From Flavobacteriales bacterium (GTDB lineage: Bacteria > Bacteroidota > Bacteroidia > JANQJC01): a stretch of 64,000 nt of DNA. Shown in pieces: positions 1 to 8,064 of the stretch. Numbering within the stretch: the stretch's first letter is position 1; each line of letters begins with the position of its first letter. The stretch lies in the NCBI GenBank assembly GCA_028281825.1, contig JANQJC010000096.1, forward strand, positions 1 through 64,000, read 5' to 3'. The translations under genes were made by a program, and so were the position numbers. Below the pieces are notes generated by a model, which was given only the letters and a program-made list of their open reading frames with translations, did no database searches and was not told where the DNA came from.

Positions 1-2
1 TC

Positions 3-473
3 CTTCTTGACTCCATTACCCGTTTAGCCCGCGCTTACAATACCACGGCTCCGGCATCAGGCAAGGTGTTATCTGGTGGTGTTGATGCCAACGCATTGCA
101 TAAACCGAAGCGTTTCTTTGGTGCTGCACGTAAAATTGAAAAAGGTGGTTCACTAACTATTTTGGCTACAGCACTTATTGATACTGGCTCAAAGATGGAT
201 GAAGTAATTTTTGAGGAGTTTAAGGGTACGGGTAACATGGAGTTGCAACTTGATAGAAAACTATCTAACAAGCGTGTTTACCCAGCTATTGATATTGTTG
301 CCTCCAGTACAAGGCGCGAAGACTTGCTGATTGAGAAAGATATATTGCAGCGCATATGGATATTGAGGAACCATCTGGCAGATATGACTCCATTAGAAGC
401 GATGGAATTCCTAAAAGACCGAATGAAGAACACCCAAAACAATGAAGAGTTTCTAATCTCTATGAACGGGTAA
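3..473 (+). CDS. rho: Transcription termination factor Rho, C-terminal part (5' truncated by window edge)
   Basis: The 156 visible residues are the C-terminal part of the Rho hexameric RNA helicase/translocase that ends transcription of untranslated RNA. The reading frame is open from base 3, so the start and the RNA-binding and Walker A parts lie outside the window. Visible Rho signatures are [13 protein letters not shown] (the Walker B aspartate region), the Q-loop stretch [11 protein letters not shown], the [16 protein letters not shown] block and, later, the R-loop region ending in STRREDLL. The C-terminal tail ([10 protein letters not shown] and onward) matches normal Rho length. The gene is followed directly by an intrinsic hairpin terminator, so rho itself does not depend on Rho for its 3' end. 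Identification is very secure. Confidence 0.97.
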   Translation, partial: LLDSITRLARAYNTTAPASGKVLSGGVDANALHKPKRFFGAARKIEKGGSLTILATALIDTGSKMDEVIFEEFKGTGNMELQLDRKLSNKRVYPAIDIVASSTRREDLLIEKDILQRIWILRNHLADMTPLEAMEFLKDRMKNTQNNEEFLISMNG

Positions 474-494
474 TTAGAGCTGTAAGCGCGGGAA

Positions 495-528
495 GGCCTA
501 TGAATAATTACTCATGGGCTGTTTTTTT
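495..528 (+). terminator. Intrinsic terminator after rho
   Basis: Bases 495-503 pair with 512-520 (stem GGCCTATGA / TCATGGGCT with two G-U pairs, 8-base loop) and are followed by seven T. It lies 22 bases after the rho stop codon and before the convergent gene whose stop is at 530, so it probably serves rho. Confidence 0.75.
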
Positions 529-529
529 G

Positions 530-1156
530 TTAAAGTTGACCTAGCTCTATTCTTCTTACTATATCCTCTATCTCCTTATCAGAGCCTGTTGGATCATACT
601 CTGATTTCAAATCAGACTCAAAAAGGGTGGCAATACCTTGCCAAAACATAGCCGATAATCGCCCCCTCATTTCTTCTATAATTTCATAGCCAGTATCTCC
701 CGTTTCCCTATCTATCAGTTTAAGAAGAATATGTCCTTGAGTGATTGTTAAATCCTTTATTTCACCACCATATTCATCAAGCAACTCCTGCTCTACACGC
801 TTCATGATACGTTTCTTACTCCAATTACCCTTACCTTCAAGTTCTTTTTCATATTTAACCATTTTTTCACCTGCTATCTTGGCATAAGGATATGCCTTTC
901 TAACATTTCTCACCAACCGCCAATATCTCCTCTCTTCTCTCTTATTCCTGAATACTTTAGGAGCCAACACACTAACTGGTTGCATCTCAATCATTGGTAA
1001 GGTATCCCCATCAACAACCAAGTAATCCAAAATAATTGGAGACTTTTTTGTCATAGTCGCTTTTTTAGCTTTAATGGGATTAATTTCAGTCTCTTGAGCA
1101 TAAGAGAAAAGAGAGATAAGGCACAGAAATATTACATATATACCTATCCGTTTCAT
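530..1156 (-). CDS. DUF4294 family protein, exported
   Basis: A 208-residue protein with a signal peptide (about residues 1-20, ending SYAQ, typical of Bacteroidota cleavage before Q). The body carries the DUF4294 signature: RNVRKAYPYAKIAGEKM, a basic helical segment, then DLTITQGHILLKLIDRETG and AMFWQGIATLFESDLKSEYD. The family is confined to Bacteroidota and has no established biochemical role; the signal peptide places it in the periplasm or outer membrane. It is convergent with rho and stands alone; the next gene upstream on this strand starts about 90 bases away. ATG start agrees with the signal peptide. Family assignment is secure, function unknown. Confidence 0.85.
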   Translation of the reverse strand: MKRIGIYVIFLCLISLFSYAQETEINPIKAKKATMTKKSPIILDYLVVDGDTLPMIEMQPVSVLAPKVFRNKREERRYWRLVRNVRKAYPYAKIAGEKMVKYEKELEGKGNWSKKRIMKRVEQELLDEYGGEIKDLTITQGHILLKLIDRETGDTGYEIIEEMRGRLSAMFWQGIATLFESDLKSEYDPTGSDKEIEDIVRRIELGQL

Positions 1157-1248
1157 AACCTTTTTCTTATTATTAACTCAAACACTTTGCCAAACTATCT
1201 TGACACACTTATCAATAACGAACAGGCTGTATGAAAATTGCAGTTTTT

Positions 1249-2739
1249 CTAATTAGTCTTAAGCCTGTTCACTTTCCACGCAGACACCTTCTCAGTATGT
1301 TTCGCTTGACCATTACTTTGGCCCTTCATTTCACCAATTATTGACGAAGCAAATATCGCGGCTATCCTCTCTCCTTCTTCATTTCCTTCAAATAACATTT
1401 CAGGTTTAAAGTGTTGCTTTACAAAATGTGTATCAAAATTACCGCTCCTGAAAGCTTCGTGTTCCATTACAAAACGGCAGAATGCCAAAGTTGTTTCTAC
1501 ACCGGATATCCTGTATTCATCTATGGCTCTAATCATTTTGTTCATGGCTTCTTCCCTGTTCTCAGCATGTACTACTAACTTGGCTATCATTGGATCATAG
1601 TATATGGGAATGTCCATTCCTTGCTCAAAGCCATCATCCACTCTCACCCCAGGGCCTTGAGGGCACTTGTACACTTCCAATTTTCCTGTATCTGGCAAAA
1701 AGTTATTAGCTGGGTTTTCAGCATAAACACGCACCTCAATTGAGTGGCCATTGATAGATAAGTCATCCTGGATAAAACTCAACTTTTCACCCATTGCCAC
1801 TTTTATCTGCTCTTTCACAAGGTCTACTCCTGAAATCATTTCAGAAACAGGATGTTCTACCTGCAAACGGGTATTCATTTCCAAAAAGTAGAAATTGAGT
1901 TTTTCATCAAGTAAAAACTCTACAGTACCAGCGCCAACATAATCACACGCTTTTGCAACATCAACTGCGCATTTACCCATCGCTTCCCTTATCTCAGGTG
2001 TAAGAACTGAAGATGGTGCTTCCTCTATTACCTTTTGATGCCTGCGCTGAACAGAACACTCCCTTTCAAAGAGATAAACAGTGTTACCGTGTTTGTCGGC
2101 TAAGATTTGAATCTCAATATGTCTTGGTGAACCCACATATTTCTCGATAAAAACCGAACCATCCCCAAAAGCAGATTTAGCCTCACTAATAGCCCTATCC
2201 ACTTGTTCCTCTAGCTCACCCTCATGCTCCACTACCCTCATTCCTTTTCCGCCGCCACCGGCAGCTGCTTTTATTAGTACTGGAAAACCTATCTCCTTAA
2301 TTGCTTCGGCAGCAACTTTAAGGTCAGAAACAGCACCATCAGTACCTGGCACCAATGGTATATTATACTTTTTGGCGGCTTCTTTGGCTGATAGTTTATT
2401 CCCCATCACCTCCATTGAATACGCTGATGGACCAATGAAGTTGATTCCTTCTTTTTCTAACCTTTCAGCAAAGAGCGGATTTTCACTCAAAAAGCCATAT
2501 CCCGGGTGTATGCCATCAACGTTCAATTTCTTGGCTACTTCCACAATCTTGTCAATTACCAAGTAAGACTGATTAGAAGGTGGTGGGCCGATACAAACTG
2601 ACTCATCTGCATAACGTACATGGAGTGCATTTCTGTCAGCTTCAGAGTATACAGCCACTGTTTTGATGCCCATTTCCCTCGCAGAGCGCATAATACGCAA
2701 AGCAATTTCTCCTCTATTGGCTACTAAGATTTTCTTCAT
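1249..2739 (-). CDS. accC: Acyl-CoA carboxylase, biotin carboxylase subunit (AccC type)
   Basis: A 496-residue biotin carboxylase, which carboxylates biotin on a carrier protein with ATP and bicarbonate. I start it at the ATG giving MKKILVANRGEIALRIMR, the canonical N-terminus; the 14 extra residues of the longer open frame have no counterpart. The ATP-grasp glycine loop AAAGGGGKGM, the catalytic EMNTRLQVEHPVSE block and the biotin-site region are intact. The FERECSVQRRHQKV and FCRFVMEHEAF stretches resemble the acetyl/propionyl-CoA-carboxylase type of Bacteroidota more than the fatty-acid AccC encoded beside accB. No biotin carrier or carboxyltransferase is nearby, so the acyl-CoA substrate cannot be decided. 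The start codon is 4 bases after the stop of the upstream coiled-coil gene, which implies one operon. Confidence 0.9.
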   Translation of the reverse strand: MKKILVANRGEIALRIMRSAREMGIKTVAVYSEADRNALHVRYADESVCIGPPPSNQSYLVIDKIVEVAKKLNVDGIHPGYGFLSENPLFAERLEKEGINFIGPSAYSMEVMGNKLSAKEAAKKYNIPLVPGTDGAVSDLKVAAEAIKEIGFPVLIKAAAGGGGKGMRVVEHEGELEEQVDRAISEAKSAFGDGSVFIEKYVGSPRHIEIQILADKHGNTVYLFERECSVQRRHQKVIEEAPSSVLTPEIREAMGKCAVDVAKACDYVGAGTVEFLLDEKLNFYFLEMNTRLQVEHPVSEMISGVDLVKEQIKVAMGEKLSFIQDDLSINGHSIEVRVYAENPANNFLPDTGKLEVYKCPQGPGVRVDDGFEQGMDIPIYYDPMIAKLVVHAENREEAMNKMIRAIDEYRISGVETTLAFCRFVMEHEAFRSGNFDTHFVKQHFKPEMLFEGNEEGERIAAIFASSIIGEMKGQSNGQAKHTEKVSAWKVNRLKTN

Positions 2740-2743
2740 TTTG

Positions 2744-3163
2744 TTATTGTTTGAGCTTTTCAGTGCAAGCATAAAGCTCATGTTTCAACTTATAAAACTC
2801 TTTTTTAAATGACTCCATCAGTCTTGCATTTTGCTTATGCTTGTCATCGTAAACGTCATCATCTATAATCAGTTTATTCTCAGCAAGGTCTCTCAAAAAC
2901 TCCTCATGATTGGCTATTTCACGCTTGTAATCCATTATTTCTTCATGCATGAAATAATCTAGTTTTTCTTGAAGGCTAGCAACTGTTATTTGATCCCTCT
3001 TTTCAATAATCTTTAAACCATAGATATCAAGTAGTCTTTTAAAAAATGATAACTCCACTTTCCAAAAGTCGATATCAGATTGCCATTTTCGGGCTTCCTC
3101 GTAATACTGTTTCACCTCCTGCTTTCTATAGAGGTTCTTTTTTGATGCAGCACTCATTGACAT
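2744..3163 (-). CDS. Small coiled-coil protein of unknown function, upstream of the biotin carboxylase
   Basis: 139 residues from the internal ATG giving MSMSAASKK; a longer frame from 3214 would run into the opposite gene's leader and adds an unlikely N-terminus. The sequence is almost entirely charged and helical (KQEVKQYYEEARKWQSD, KREIANHEEFLRDLAENK, FKKEFYKLKHELYACTEKLKQ) with no signal peptide or membrane segment, so a cytoplasmic coiled-coil bundle is likely. I do not recognise a family with a known function. The 4-base gap to the biotin carboxylase suggests co-translation, and it is divergent from the sigma factor at 3276. Confidence 0.75.
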   Translation of the reverse strand: MSMSAASKKNLYRKQEVKQYYEEARKWQSDIDFWKVELSFFKRLLDIYGLKIIEKRDQITVASLQEKLDYFMHEEIMDYKREIANHEEFLRDLAENKLIIDDDVYDDKHKQNARLMESFKKEFYKLKHELYACTEKLKQ

Positions 3164-3275
3164 AGCACCGCTAAAATACAAAAGCCTTTGAGTGATTTGC
3201 AATTTCACATCCAATTTTGATACGAATAGTGGAATCTATGAGTTATCTTCACCGCGAACCAGATTGTTGCACTCC

Positions 3276-4073
3276 ATGTTAGACCAAAACGATTTTTCTA
3301 AAGAGTTTGAAGCTTTTCGACCACAATTAAAGTCTTTCATCCTTCGCATGACCGCGAGCCAGGAAGATACAGAGGATTTAGTACAAGACACCTATATCAA
3401 GGCTACTGAAAAACTCAGCACCTTTAAGGGTGATTCTTCGTTAAAAACTTGGGTGTTTACAGTTAGCTCCAATCTTACCAGGGACTTCCTTCGTTCCAAA
3501 AAACTTTGGCCTGAAAACGTAACGGATATATGCCGTGGCAAAGCGTTAAGTAACCCAGACTTCCTCAAACAGATGATGCAAGTAAGGATGACATCACCGC
3601 AAGGTAATTTTGAAATCAGAGAGCATATAACTTTTTGTTTTACTTGCATTGGTAAATCATTACCCATTGAGCAACAACTGGCCTTATTACTCAAAGAAGT
3701 CTATAGCTTTAAGGTGAAAGAAATTGCAACTATACTGGAGTTAACTGAAGGTGTGGTAAAGCATTTGCTACATGATAGCCGCCAAAAAATGATTGACATT
3801 TTTGATAAGCGCTGTGCCCTGATTAATAAAGAAGGCATGTGCCATCAATGCAGTGAGTTGAATGGAATTTTCAACCCTAAACATGAGTTACAAAAAGAAC
3901 TGATGAAAATTGAAATGGCCCGTGAAGCTGAAAACAAAAATAAAGAAGAACTTTTTGACTTGAGAATGAAAATCGTTCAAGCTATCGACCCCTATAACTC
4001 TGACGCCTCAGAACTCCAGTTACTTCACTTAAAGCATAATAAAAAAGCGATGGATGAATATTTAGGAGAGTAG
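3276..4073 (+). CDS. ECF-type RNA polymerase sigma factor with cysteine-containing C-terminal extension
   Basis: 265 residues. Region 2 is clear (FILRMTASQEDTEDLVQDTYIKA, then FKGDSSLKTWVFTVSSNLTRDFLR) and region 4 is recognisable (PIEQQLALLLKEVYSFKVKEIATILELTEGVVKHLLHDSR). I start at the ATG giving MLDQND, because the 28 extra upstream residues of the open frame are not sigma-like. Unlike an ordinary ECF factor of about 180-200 residues, roughly 80 residues follow region 4, beginning with GMCHQC (C189 and C192) and continuing as a charged helix. A CxxC at this place could bind zinc or sense redox state; that is inference. No anti-sigma gene is adjacent. It is divergent from the coiled-coil/biotin carboxylase pair and tandem with the SRPBCC gene. 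Confidence 0.88.
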   Translation: MLDQNDFSKEFEAFRPQLKSFILRMTASQEDTEDLVQDTYIKATEKLSTFKGDSSLKTWVFTVSSNLTRDFLRSKKLWPENVTDICRGKALSNPDFLKQMMQVRMTSPQGNFEIREHITFCFTCIGKSLPIEQQLALLLKEVYSFKVKEIATILELTEGVVKHLLHDSRQKMIDIFDKRCALINKEGMCHQCSELNGIFNPKHELQKELMKIEMAREAENKNKEELFDLRMKIVQAIDPYNSDASELQLLHLKHNKKAMDEYLGE

Positions 4074-4098
4074 ATTTATACCTCTCCGATCGTTTTTT
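4065..4098 (+). terminator. Possible weak terminator at the sigma-factor 3' end
   Basis: GGAGAG at 4065-4070, overlapping the end of the gene, can pair with CTCTCC at 4082-4087; six T follow at 4093-4098 after a 5-base gap. The displaced T-run makes termination uncertain. Confidence 0.4.
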
Positions 4099-4103
4099 GT
4101 GGC

Positions 4104-4131
4104 TCGTTCGTCTAAAGACTTAAACGAACGA
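4104..4131. promoter_or_regulatory. Perfect 8-bp inverted repeat abutting a start codon
   Basis: TCGTTCGT (4104-4111) and its exact reverse complement ACGAACGA (4124-4131) are separated by 12 bases, and the second arm ends one base before the ATG at 4133. No T-run follows, so this is not a terminator; an operator or a translation-controlling hairpin for the SRPBCC gene is more likely. Confidence 0.55.
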
Positions 4132-4132
4132 A

Positions 4133-4657
4133 ATGACACGAAAAACAATTTTAATCCTATCAATTATTATGACAACAACTTTAGGTAAGGCTCAAGAGCC
4201 TAATGGTATAGCCGTATACAGTGGTAAAGGGTTCAAAATGCAATGTGCGGTGAGTATCCGCATTGATGCCAGCCCTGAAAAGATTTGGAAGATTATGACA
4301 ACAGCCGAAAACTTCACTAAGTGGAACAGCACTATTGTAAGCTTAGAAGGGCCAATAAAACTAAAAGAGAAAATAACCTTAGTCTCGACAGTTGCACCTG
4401 AAAGAACCTTCAAAATAAAAGTGAGCAAAATGGAACAGCCTAGCTTAATGCAATGGAGTGATGGCTTTGCCCCTATGTTTCGCGGAGTAAGGAGTTTTAT
4501 TACCAAGCCACAAGAAGATGGGACATGCGTCTTTACAATGAAAGAAGTATATAGTGGCTTGATGTTGCCAATGATAAAGAAATCTTTACCCGATTTCAGG
4601 CCATCATTTGAGCAATTTGTTGCAGATTTAAAGACCGAAGCAGAAAAGGATAATTAA
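4133..4657 (+). CDS. SRPBCC-family (START-like) exported protein
   Basis: 174 residues with an N-terminal signal peptide (hydrophobic TILILSIIMTTTLG, cut near KAQ). The rest fits the SRPBCC ligand-binding fold: VSIRIDASPEKIWKIMTTAENF at the start, a middle strand region with WNSTIVSLEGPI, and the terminal helix (FRPSFEQFVADLKTEAEK). Such proteins bind hydrophobic ligands in a deep cavity; the ligand here is unknown. A signal peptide is unusual for the family, which is mostly cytoplasmic, and suggests a periplasmic role. It lies between the sigma-factor gene and the DUF6855-like gene on the same strand, with an inverted repeat at its start codon. Confidence 0.8.
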   Translation: MTRKTILILSIIMTTTLGKAQEPNGIAVYSGKGFKMQCAVSIRIDASPEKIWKIMTTAENFTKWNSTIVSLEGPIKLKEKITLVSTVAPERTFKIKVSKMEQPSLMQWSDGFAPMFRGVRSFITKPQEDGTCVFTMKEVYSGLMLPMIKKSLPDFRPSFEQFVADLKTEAEKDN

Positions 4658-4681
4658 TGACTAAATAAAAGCGATAGATAA

Positions 4682-5095
4682 ATGGCAAACTTAAGAGGAA
4701 ACGGAACCAAAGAGAATCCATGGGTATTATTAACCCCTCCAGGCAGTTCAGAATTTACAGTATACAAAGATGAAACTAGTGACCCTCAAACATTGGTTGT
4801 TCAGGTAAAAACTACACAATTAAAGTATCAGTTGCGCTGCATAGAAGACCTGCATCAAATGCTTAAAGAACATGGTGATTGGATTTTACTGGGCAGCACT
4901 GATGAACAAAAAGAACCTAATGAGGGCACTGTTGAAGCATGGGGTCGCTCAGAAGACAATCCAGTTGGTGGATGGTATGGCTTAAGAAAAGGTTTTCGTG
5001 GAAGGTTTGGAATGTATATTCCACCCGTGCTTGAGGCCTTGGGCCTGGCCGAAGTCGAGCATAATGCTAGAAACAATAGAATGAGGGCGCTTTAA
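4682..5095 (+). CDS. Conserved small protein resembling the DUF6855 family
   Basis: 137 residues, no signal peptide or membrane segment, so probably cytoplasmic. The whole length looks like a conserved single-domain family: GTKENPWVLLTPPGSSEFT at the N-terminus, RCIEDLHQMLKEHGDW in the middle and a very well conserved C-terminal block with EAWGRSEDNPVGGWYGL, RGRFGMYIPP and EHNARNNRMRAL. I recall this as DUF6855, a family of unknown function; I am confident of conservation but less so of the number. It follows the SRPBCC gene by 24 bases and may be co-transcribed. Its stop codon is 3 bases from the stop of the convergent T9SS gene. Confidence 0.75.
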   Translation: MANLRGNGTKENPWVLLTPPGSSEFTVYKDETSDPQTLVVQVKTTQLKYQLRCIEDLHQMLKEHGDWILLGSTDEQKEPNEGTVEAWGRSEDNPVGGWYGLRKGFRGRFGMYIPPVLEALGLAEVEHNARNNRMRAL

Positions 5096-5098
5096 TCC

Positions 5099-6310
5099 TT
5101 ATCTCACTATTACTTTGGTAGCATAAAGTTTACTTCCATCGTCTGCCCTGAGGTTGTATATACCTTGGGGCAGGTTGTTTACGTCTATCCTATTTAAACC
5201 TGGTGTGATACTTGTTTGTGATAACACCATTTTGCCCATCATGTCATAAACCTCTATTTGCAATTTGTTTCGAAAAGGAATATTAAACCAGACAACATCA
5301 TCAGCGGGATTAGGGTAAACTTGTAATTGTTCCACTTGCCTTTCCTCCTGCCCTATCACACCCCAAAACATATACTCCAAATCAACCCCATATAAAATTG
5401 GGTTAGCTGTTATCTCAGGACTTGCGACTACTTCACCATCTTCAATATTCACGATATAGAGTCTTTTTTTGCCTTCATCATCATTACCCGTAAAGAAATA
5501 CCTTCTACCTATAGGGTCAAGAGTAGCGCTTCCAGTAAAAGGAACACTTAAATGATTGATATTATCAATATTAGCCACTAAGGCAGTATTAGATGATATT
5601 TCTGAGAAGTAATAAACCCCCTGGTTGTTTCTCACCAAACCATATAGTTTACCATTGATGGGGTCGTATTCCATTTCAAAAGGAGGTATCAATAGGGAAG
5701 TTGAATATGGTTTACCTATCACTGTGGAGTCGTCAAGATCTACGATATACATCTTGTAATCAGAAAACTCATCAGCAGCATTAAAGAAAAAACGATTTCC
5801 CAATTCATCCAAAGCACCAGAACCATTTATCTTAGAATTCACATTTACGACACTTTTTATTAAACCTAAAGTGCCGGTAGATGGGTCTATCTCAACAACA
5901 TTTGCATTATCATTTCCAGATAATAAATTTAGTGCATACAGCTTATTCTTACCATTATGGTAATGAAACTCCATTCTGCCCTCAGATACAGAAGAGCTTA
6001 AAATGGTGTTACCAACAATATTCCCTGTATTCAAGTCAATTTGTAATAACCTTTTAGCGCCAGAGCTATCAACGGCCAAATAATATATCTCATGATTACG
6101 ATTAATTGTCGAAGCAGTAGTAAAGTGGCTTTCGAAACCTGATAATGTTGGTCCCACATTATTAAATGCCGCGTTACCGATATCAACATTCATAAAATGA
6201 TAGTTGTTGGATTGGTCTTCATAAACACCAAACAACTTATTGAGCACTTGGGTATAGCCAGCACTATACGCGCCAATCAAAAAACAAACGGTAAGTAATC
6301 TTTTCATCAT
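5099..6310 (-). CDS. Secreted protein with T9SS type A sorting domain
   Basis: 403 residues. A signal peptide (about residues 1-20, ending AGYTQ) is followed by a repetitive beta-rich body in which units of about 50 residues repeat phrases such as NRRFFFNAADE, GRRYFFTGNDDE and LYIVDLDD/LYIVNIED, which fits a beta-propeller. The last ~75 residues are a typical T9SS C-terminal domain (LQVYPNPADDVVWFNI, VYDMMGKMVLSQ, NLPQGIYNLRA, ending KVIVR), which directs export through the type IX system and cell-surface attachment. Its ATG overlaps the stop of the upstream SDR gene (ATGA), so it is translationally coupled to two cytoplasmic enzymes, an unusual arrangement for a surface protein. Its ligand or substrate is unknown. 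Confidence 0.88.
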   Translation of the reverse strand: MMKRLLTVCFLIGAYSAGYTQVLNKLFGVYEDQSNNYHFMNVDIGNAAFNNVGPTLSGFESHFTTASTINRNHEIYYLAVDSSGAKRLLQIDLNTGNIVGNTILSSSVSEGRMEFHYHNGKNKLYALNLLSGNDNANVVEIDPSTGTLGLIKSVVNVNSKINGSGALDELGNRFFFNAADEFSDYKMYIVDLDDSTVIGKPYSTSLLIPPFEMEYDPINGKLYGLVRNNQGVYYFSEISSNTALVANIDNINHLSVPFTGSATLDPIGRRYFFTGNDDEGKKRLYIVNIEDGEVVASPEITANPILYGVDLEYMFWGVIGQEERQVEQLQVYPNPADDVVWFNIPFRNKLQIEVYDMMGKMVLSQTSITPGLNRIDVNNLPQGIYNLRADDGSKLYATKVIVR

Positions 6311-7104
6311 GTCACTTTTGCTTTTTTAATCAATTTAGAAAACAAACCAGGGAAAAACCTTTTTACCAAAACTGCATACACCTCTCTTTTACCAACCAAT
6401 ATTTCTTCTTTCTCCTGCTTGATACCTTTAATAATGCCCTTGGCACAATTTTCTGGTGAAGTTCCCTTACCAGTGGCATCATCCATAGTTCCTTGTTTGG
6501 TGCCATCTCCAGTGAGTGCATTGATACTCACTTTCGTTTTAATAAAACCTGGGCAAACCAAAGTTACTTTAATATTGTCTTTGTATTGCTCAGCGCGCAG
6601 GCAATCAAAAAAACCGTGCAGCCCATGTTTAGAAGCTGCATAAGCTGAACGCTTAGGTGTGCCAAACTTACCCGTAAGACTGGTAATCGTTGCTATATGC
6701 CCACCCTGTTGCTTAACCATTACTGGCAATACTGCTTTTGTCAAAGCTATAGTGCCCAATAGATTAATGTCAATCAGCTTTTTATCTACCTCAAAGTCAG
6801 TATCAATCACAAATGAGCGTTGGCTCACCCCACCATTATTAATAAGGTAATCTATCCTCCCAAACTTATTGAGAACAGCTTCCACTTTCTGTGTCGTTTT
6901 ATCATGCTCAATCAAGTCAAGTAGCAATATAAAGGACGTATCATCGCTTAAACCAGCTTCTTGTTTTACTCTTTGCAATTCAGCTTCATTACGAGCCGAT
7001 AAAACTACCTTGGCTCCCTCTTTTGCAAATTCCTTTACCATTGCTTCACCAATACCAGATGAAGCCCCTGTAACCCACACCACCTTACCTTGAAATTTGC
7101 TCAT
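6307..7104 (-). CDS. Short-chain dehydrogenase/reductase (SDR)
   Basis: 265 residues of a classical SDR. The nucleotide-binding TGASSGIGEA is at residues 12-21, followed by the NNGG strand motif (here NNGGVSQRS), a catalytic serine in the ITSLTGKFG region and the YAASKHG active-site tyrosine/lysine. A C-terminal basic, hydrophobic tail (VYAVLVKRFFPGLFSKLIKKAKV) resembles SDRs that associate with membranes, such as the DHRS7B-like group. These enzymes oxidise or reduce alcohol/carbonyl groups with NAD(P); the substrate is unknown. The stop overlaps the next start, and it begins 1 base after the upstream hydrolase gene ends, so the three genes form one operon. Confidence 0.9.
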   Translation of the reverse strand: MSKFQGKVVWVTGASSGIGEAMVKEFAKEGAKVVLSARNEAELQRVKQEAGLSDDTSFILLLDLIEHDKTTQKVEAVLNKFGRIDYLINNGGVSQRSFVIDTDFEVDKKLIDINLLGTIALTKAVLPVMVKQQGGHIATITSLTGKFGTPKRSAYAASKHGLHGFFDCLRAEQYKDNIKVTLVCPGFIKTKVSINALTGDGTKQGTMDDATGKGTSPENCAKGIIKGIKQEKEEILVGKREVYAVLVKRFFPGLFSKLIKKAKVT

Positions 7105-7105
7105 A

Positions 7106-7972
7106 CTAGTCCTTTATGAAATCTAATATTAATGAGTTTACCTTCTCTGGGTATTCATGCTGTACCCAATGACTACACCTACTCAGGTACTCTACTCTGT
7201 ATGGTGCCGTAAAATACTTATCCATATCGTAGGTAAGTTCTTTACCCAATGCTTTATCATTCTCTCCCCAAATTATCAAGGTTGGGACAGAAACTGGTGG
7301 GCGCTTTTGTTGGTCTTTTTTAGTGCCACCAATAATGGCTCGATAGTAATTGATGCTACCATGCAATACACCTTTCTTTTTGAAGGCTTTCACATATTCA
7401 TCAATATCAGCATCAGTAAACGACTCTTTATTGTATGCCCAACCTTGAAAAGTATCTTTCAAGAACTTCCTTAAGCCCAGCGATAGAAATAACTCTGGCA
7501 ACACTGGAGTTTGGAAGGCAAACATGTACCAACTCCTTTTGCGTTGCTTAGGATTAGTTAACAAATGTTTTTTCATGATTGATGGGTGCGGTGAGTTGAG
7601 TATAATTAGTTTATCCAATAACTCTGGATAGTGAATACCCAACTCCCATGCAATACCACCACCCCAGTCGTGAGCTACAACAGTAGCTTTGCTTTTACCA
7701 GTACTTTGGATGAGTTCTACAATATCCCTGGTGAGAATATCCAAAGCATAGTTCTTTTTGCCACGGGGTTTATCAGTTTCATTATATCCGCGTAAGTCAG
7801 GTGCTATCACATGATAGTGCTTGGCCAACTCAGGTATTTGCTTGCGCCAGCTATACCAAAACTCAGGAAAACCATGCAACAAAACTATAAGCTCACCTTT
7901 ACCTTGCTCTACGTAGTGCATATTAATGCCATTTACCTTGATATTCTTATGTTGTAGAGCGCCCTGTTCCAT
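7106..7972 (-). CDS. Alpha/beta hydrolase, epoxide hydrolase/haloalkane dehalogenase-like
   Basis: 288 residues. The oxyanion motif HGFPEFWYSW (residues 33-42) and the nucleophile elbow AHDWGGG with aspartate D102 are those of soluble epoxide hydrolases and haloalkane dehalogenases, which open epoxides or displace halide by way of an aspartyl ester. The acid IIWGENDKALG and the base histidine in CSHWVQHE complete the triad. A cap region lies between. There is no signal peptide. It is the first gene of the three-gene operon with the SDR and the T9SS protein; hydrolase plus SDR would suit successive steps of an epoxide or alcohol conversion, which is inference. Upstream, TATATTTA is a 7/8 match to the Bacteroidota -7 element. 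Confidence 0.88.
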   Translation of the reverse strand: MEQGALQHKNIKVNGINMHYVEQGKGELIVLLHGFPEFWYSWRKQIPELAKHYHVIAPDLRGYNETDKPRGKKNYALDILTRDIVELIQSTGKSKATVVAHDWGGGIAWELGIHYPELLDKLIILNSPHPSIMKKHLLTNPKQRKRSWYMFAFQTPVLPELFLSLGLRKFLKDTFQGWAYNKESFTDADIDEYVKAFKKKGVLHGSINYYRAIIGGTKKDQQKRPPVSVPTLIIWGENDKALGKELTYDMDKYFTAPYRVEYLSRCSHWVQHEYPEKVNSLILDFIKD

Positions 7973-8064
7973 TGTAGTGCAGTTTAAGAAAGGGCTAAAT
8001 ATAAGTACTTATGGGAGAATGCAATTTAACAATTAACCTCATTTGTAGTTAAGCCACAATCACC

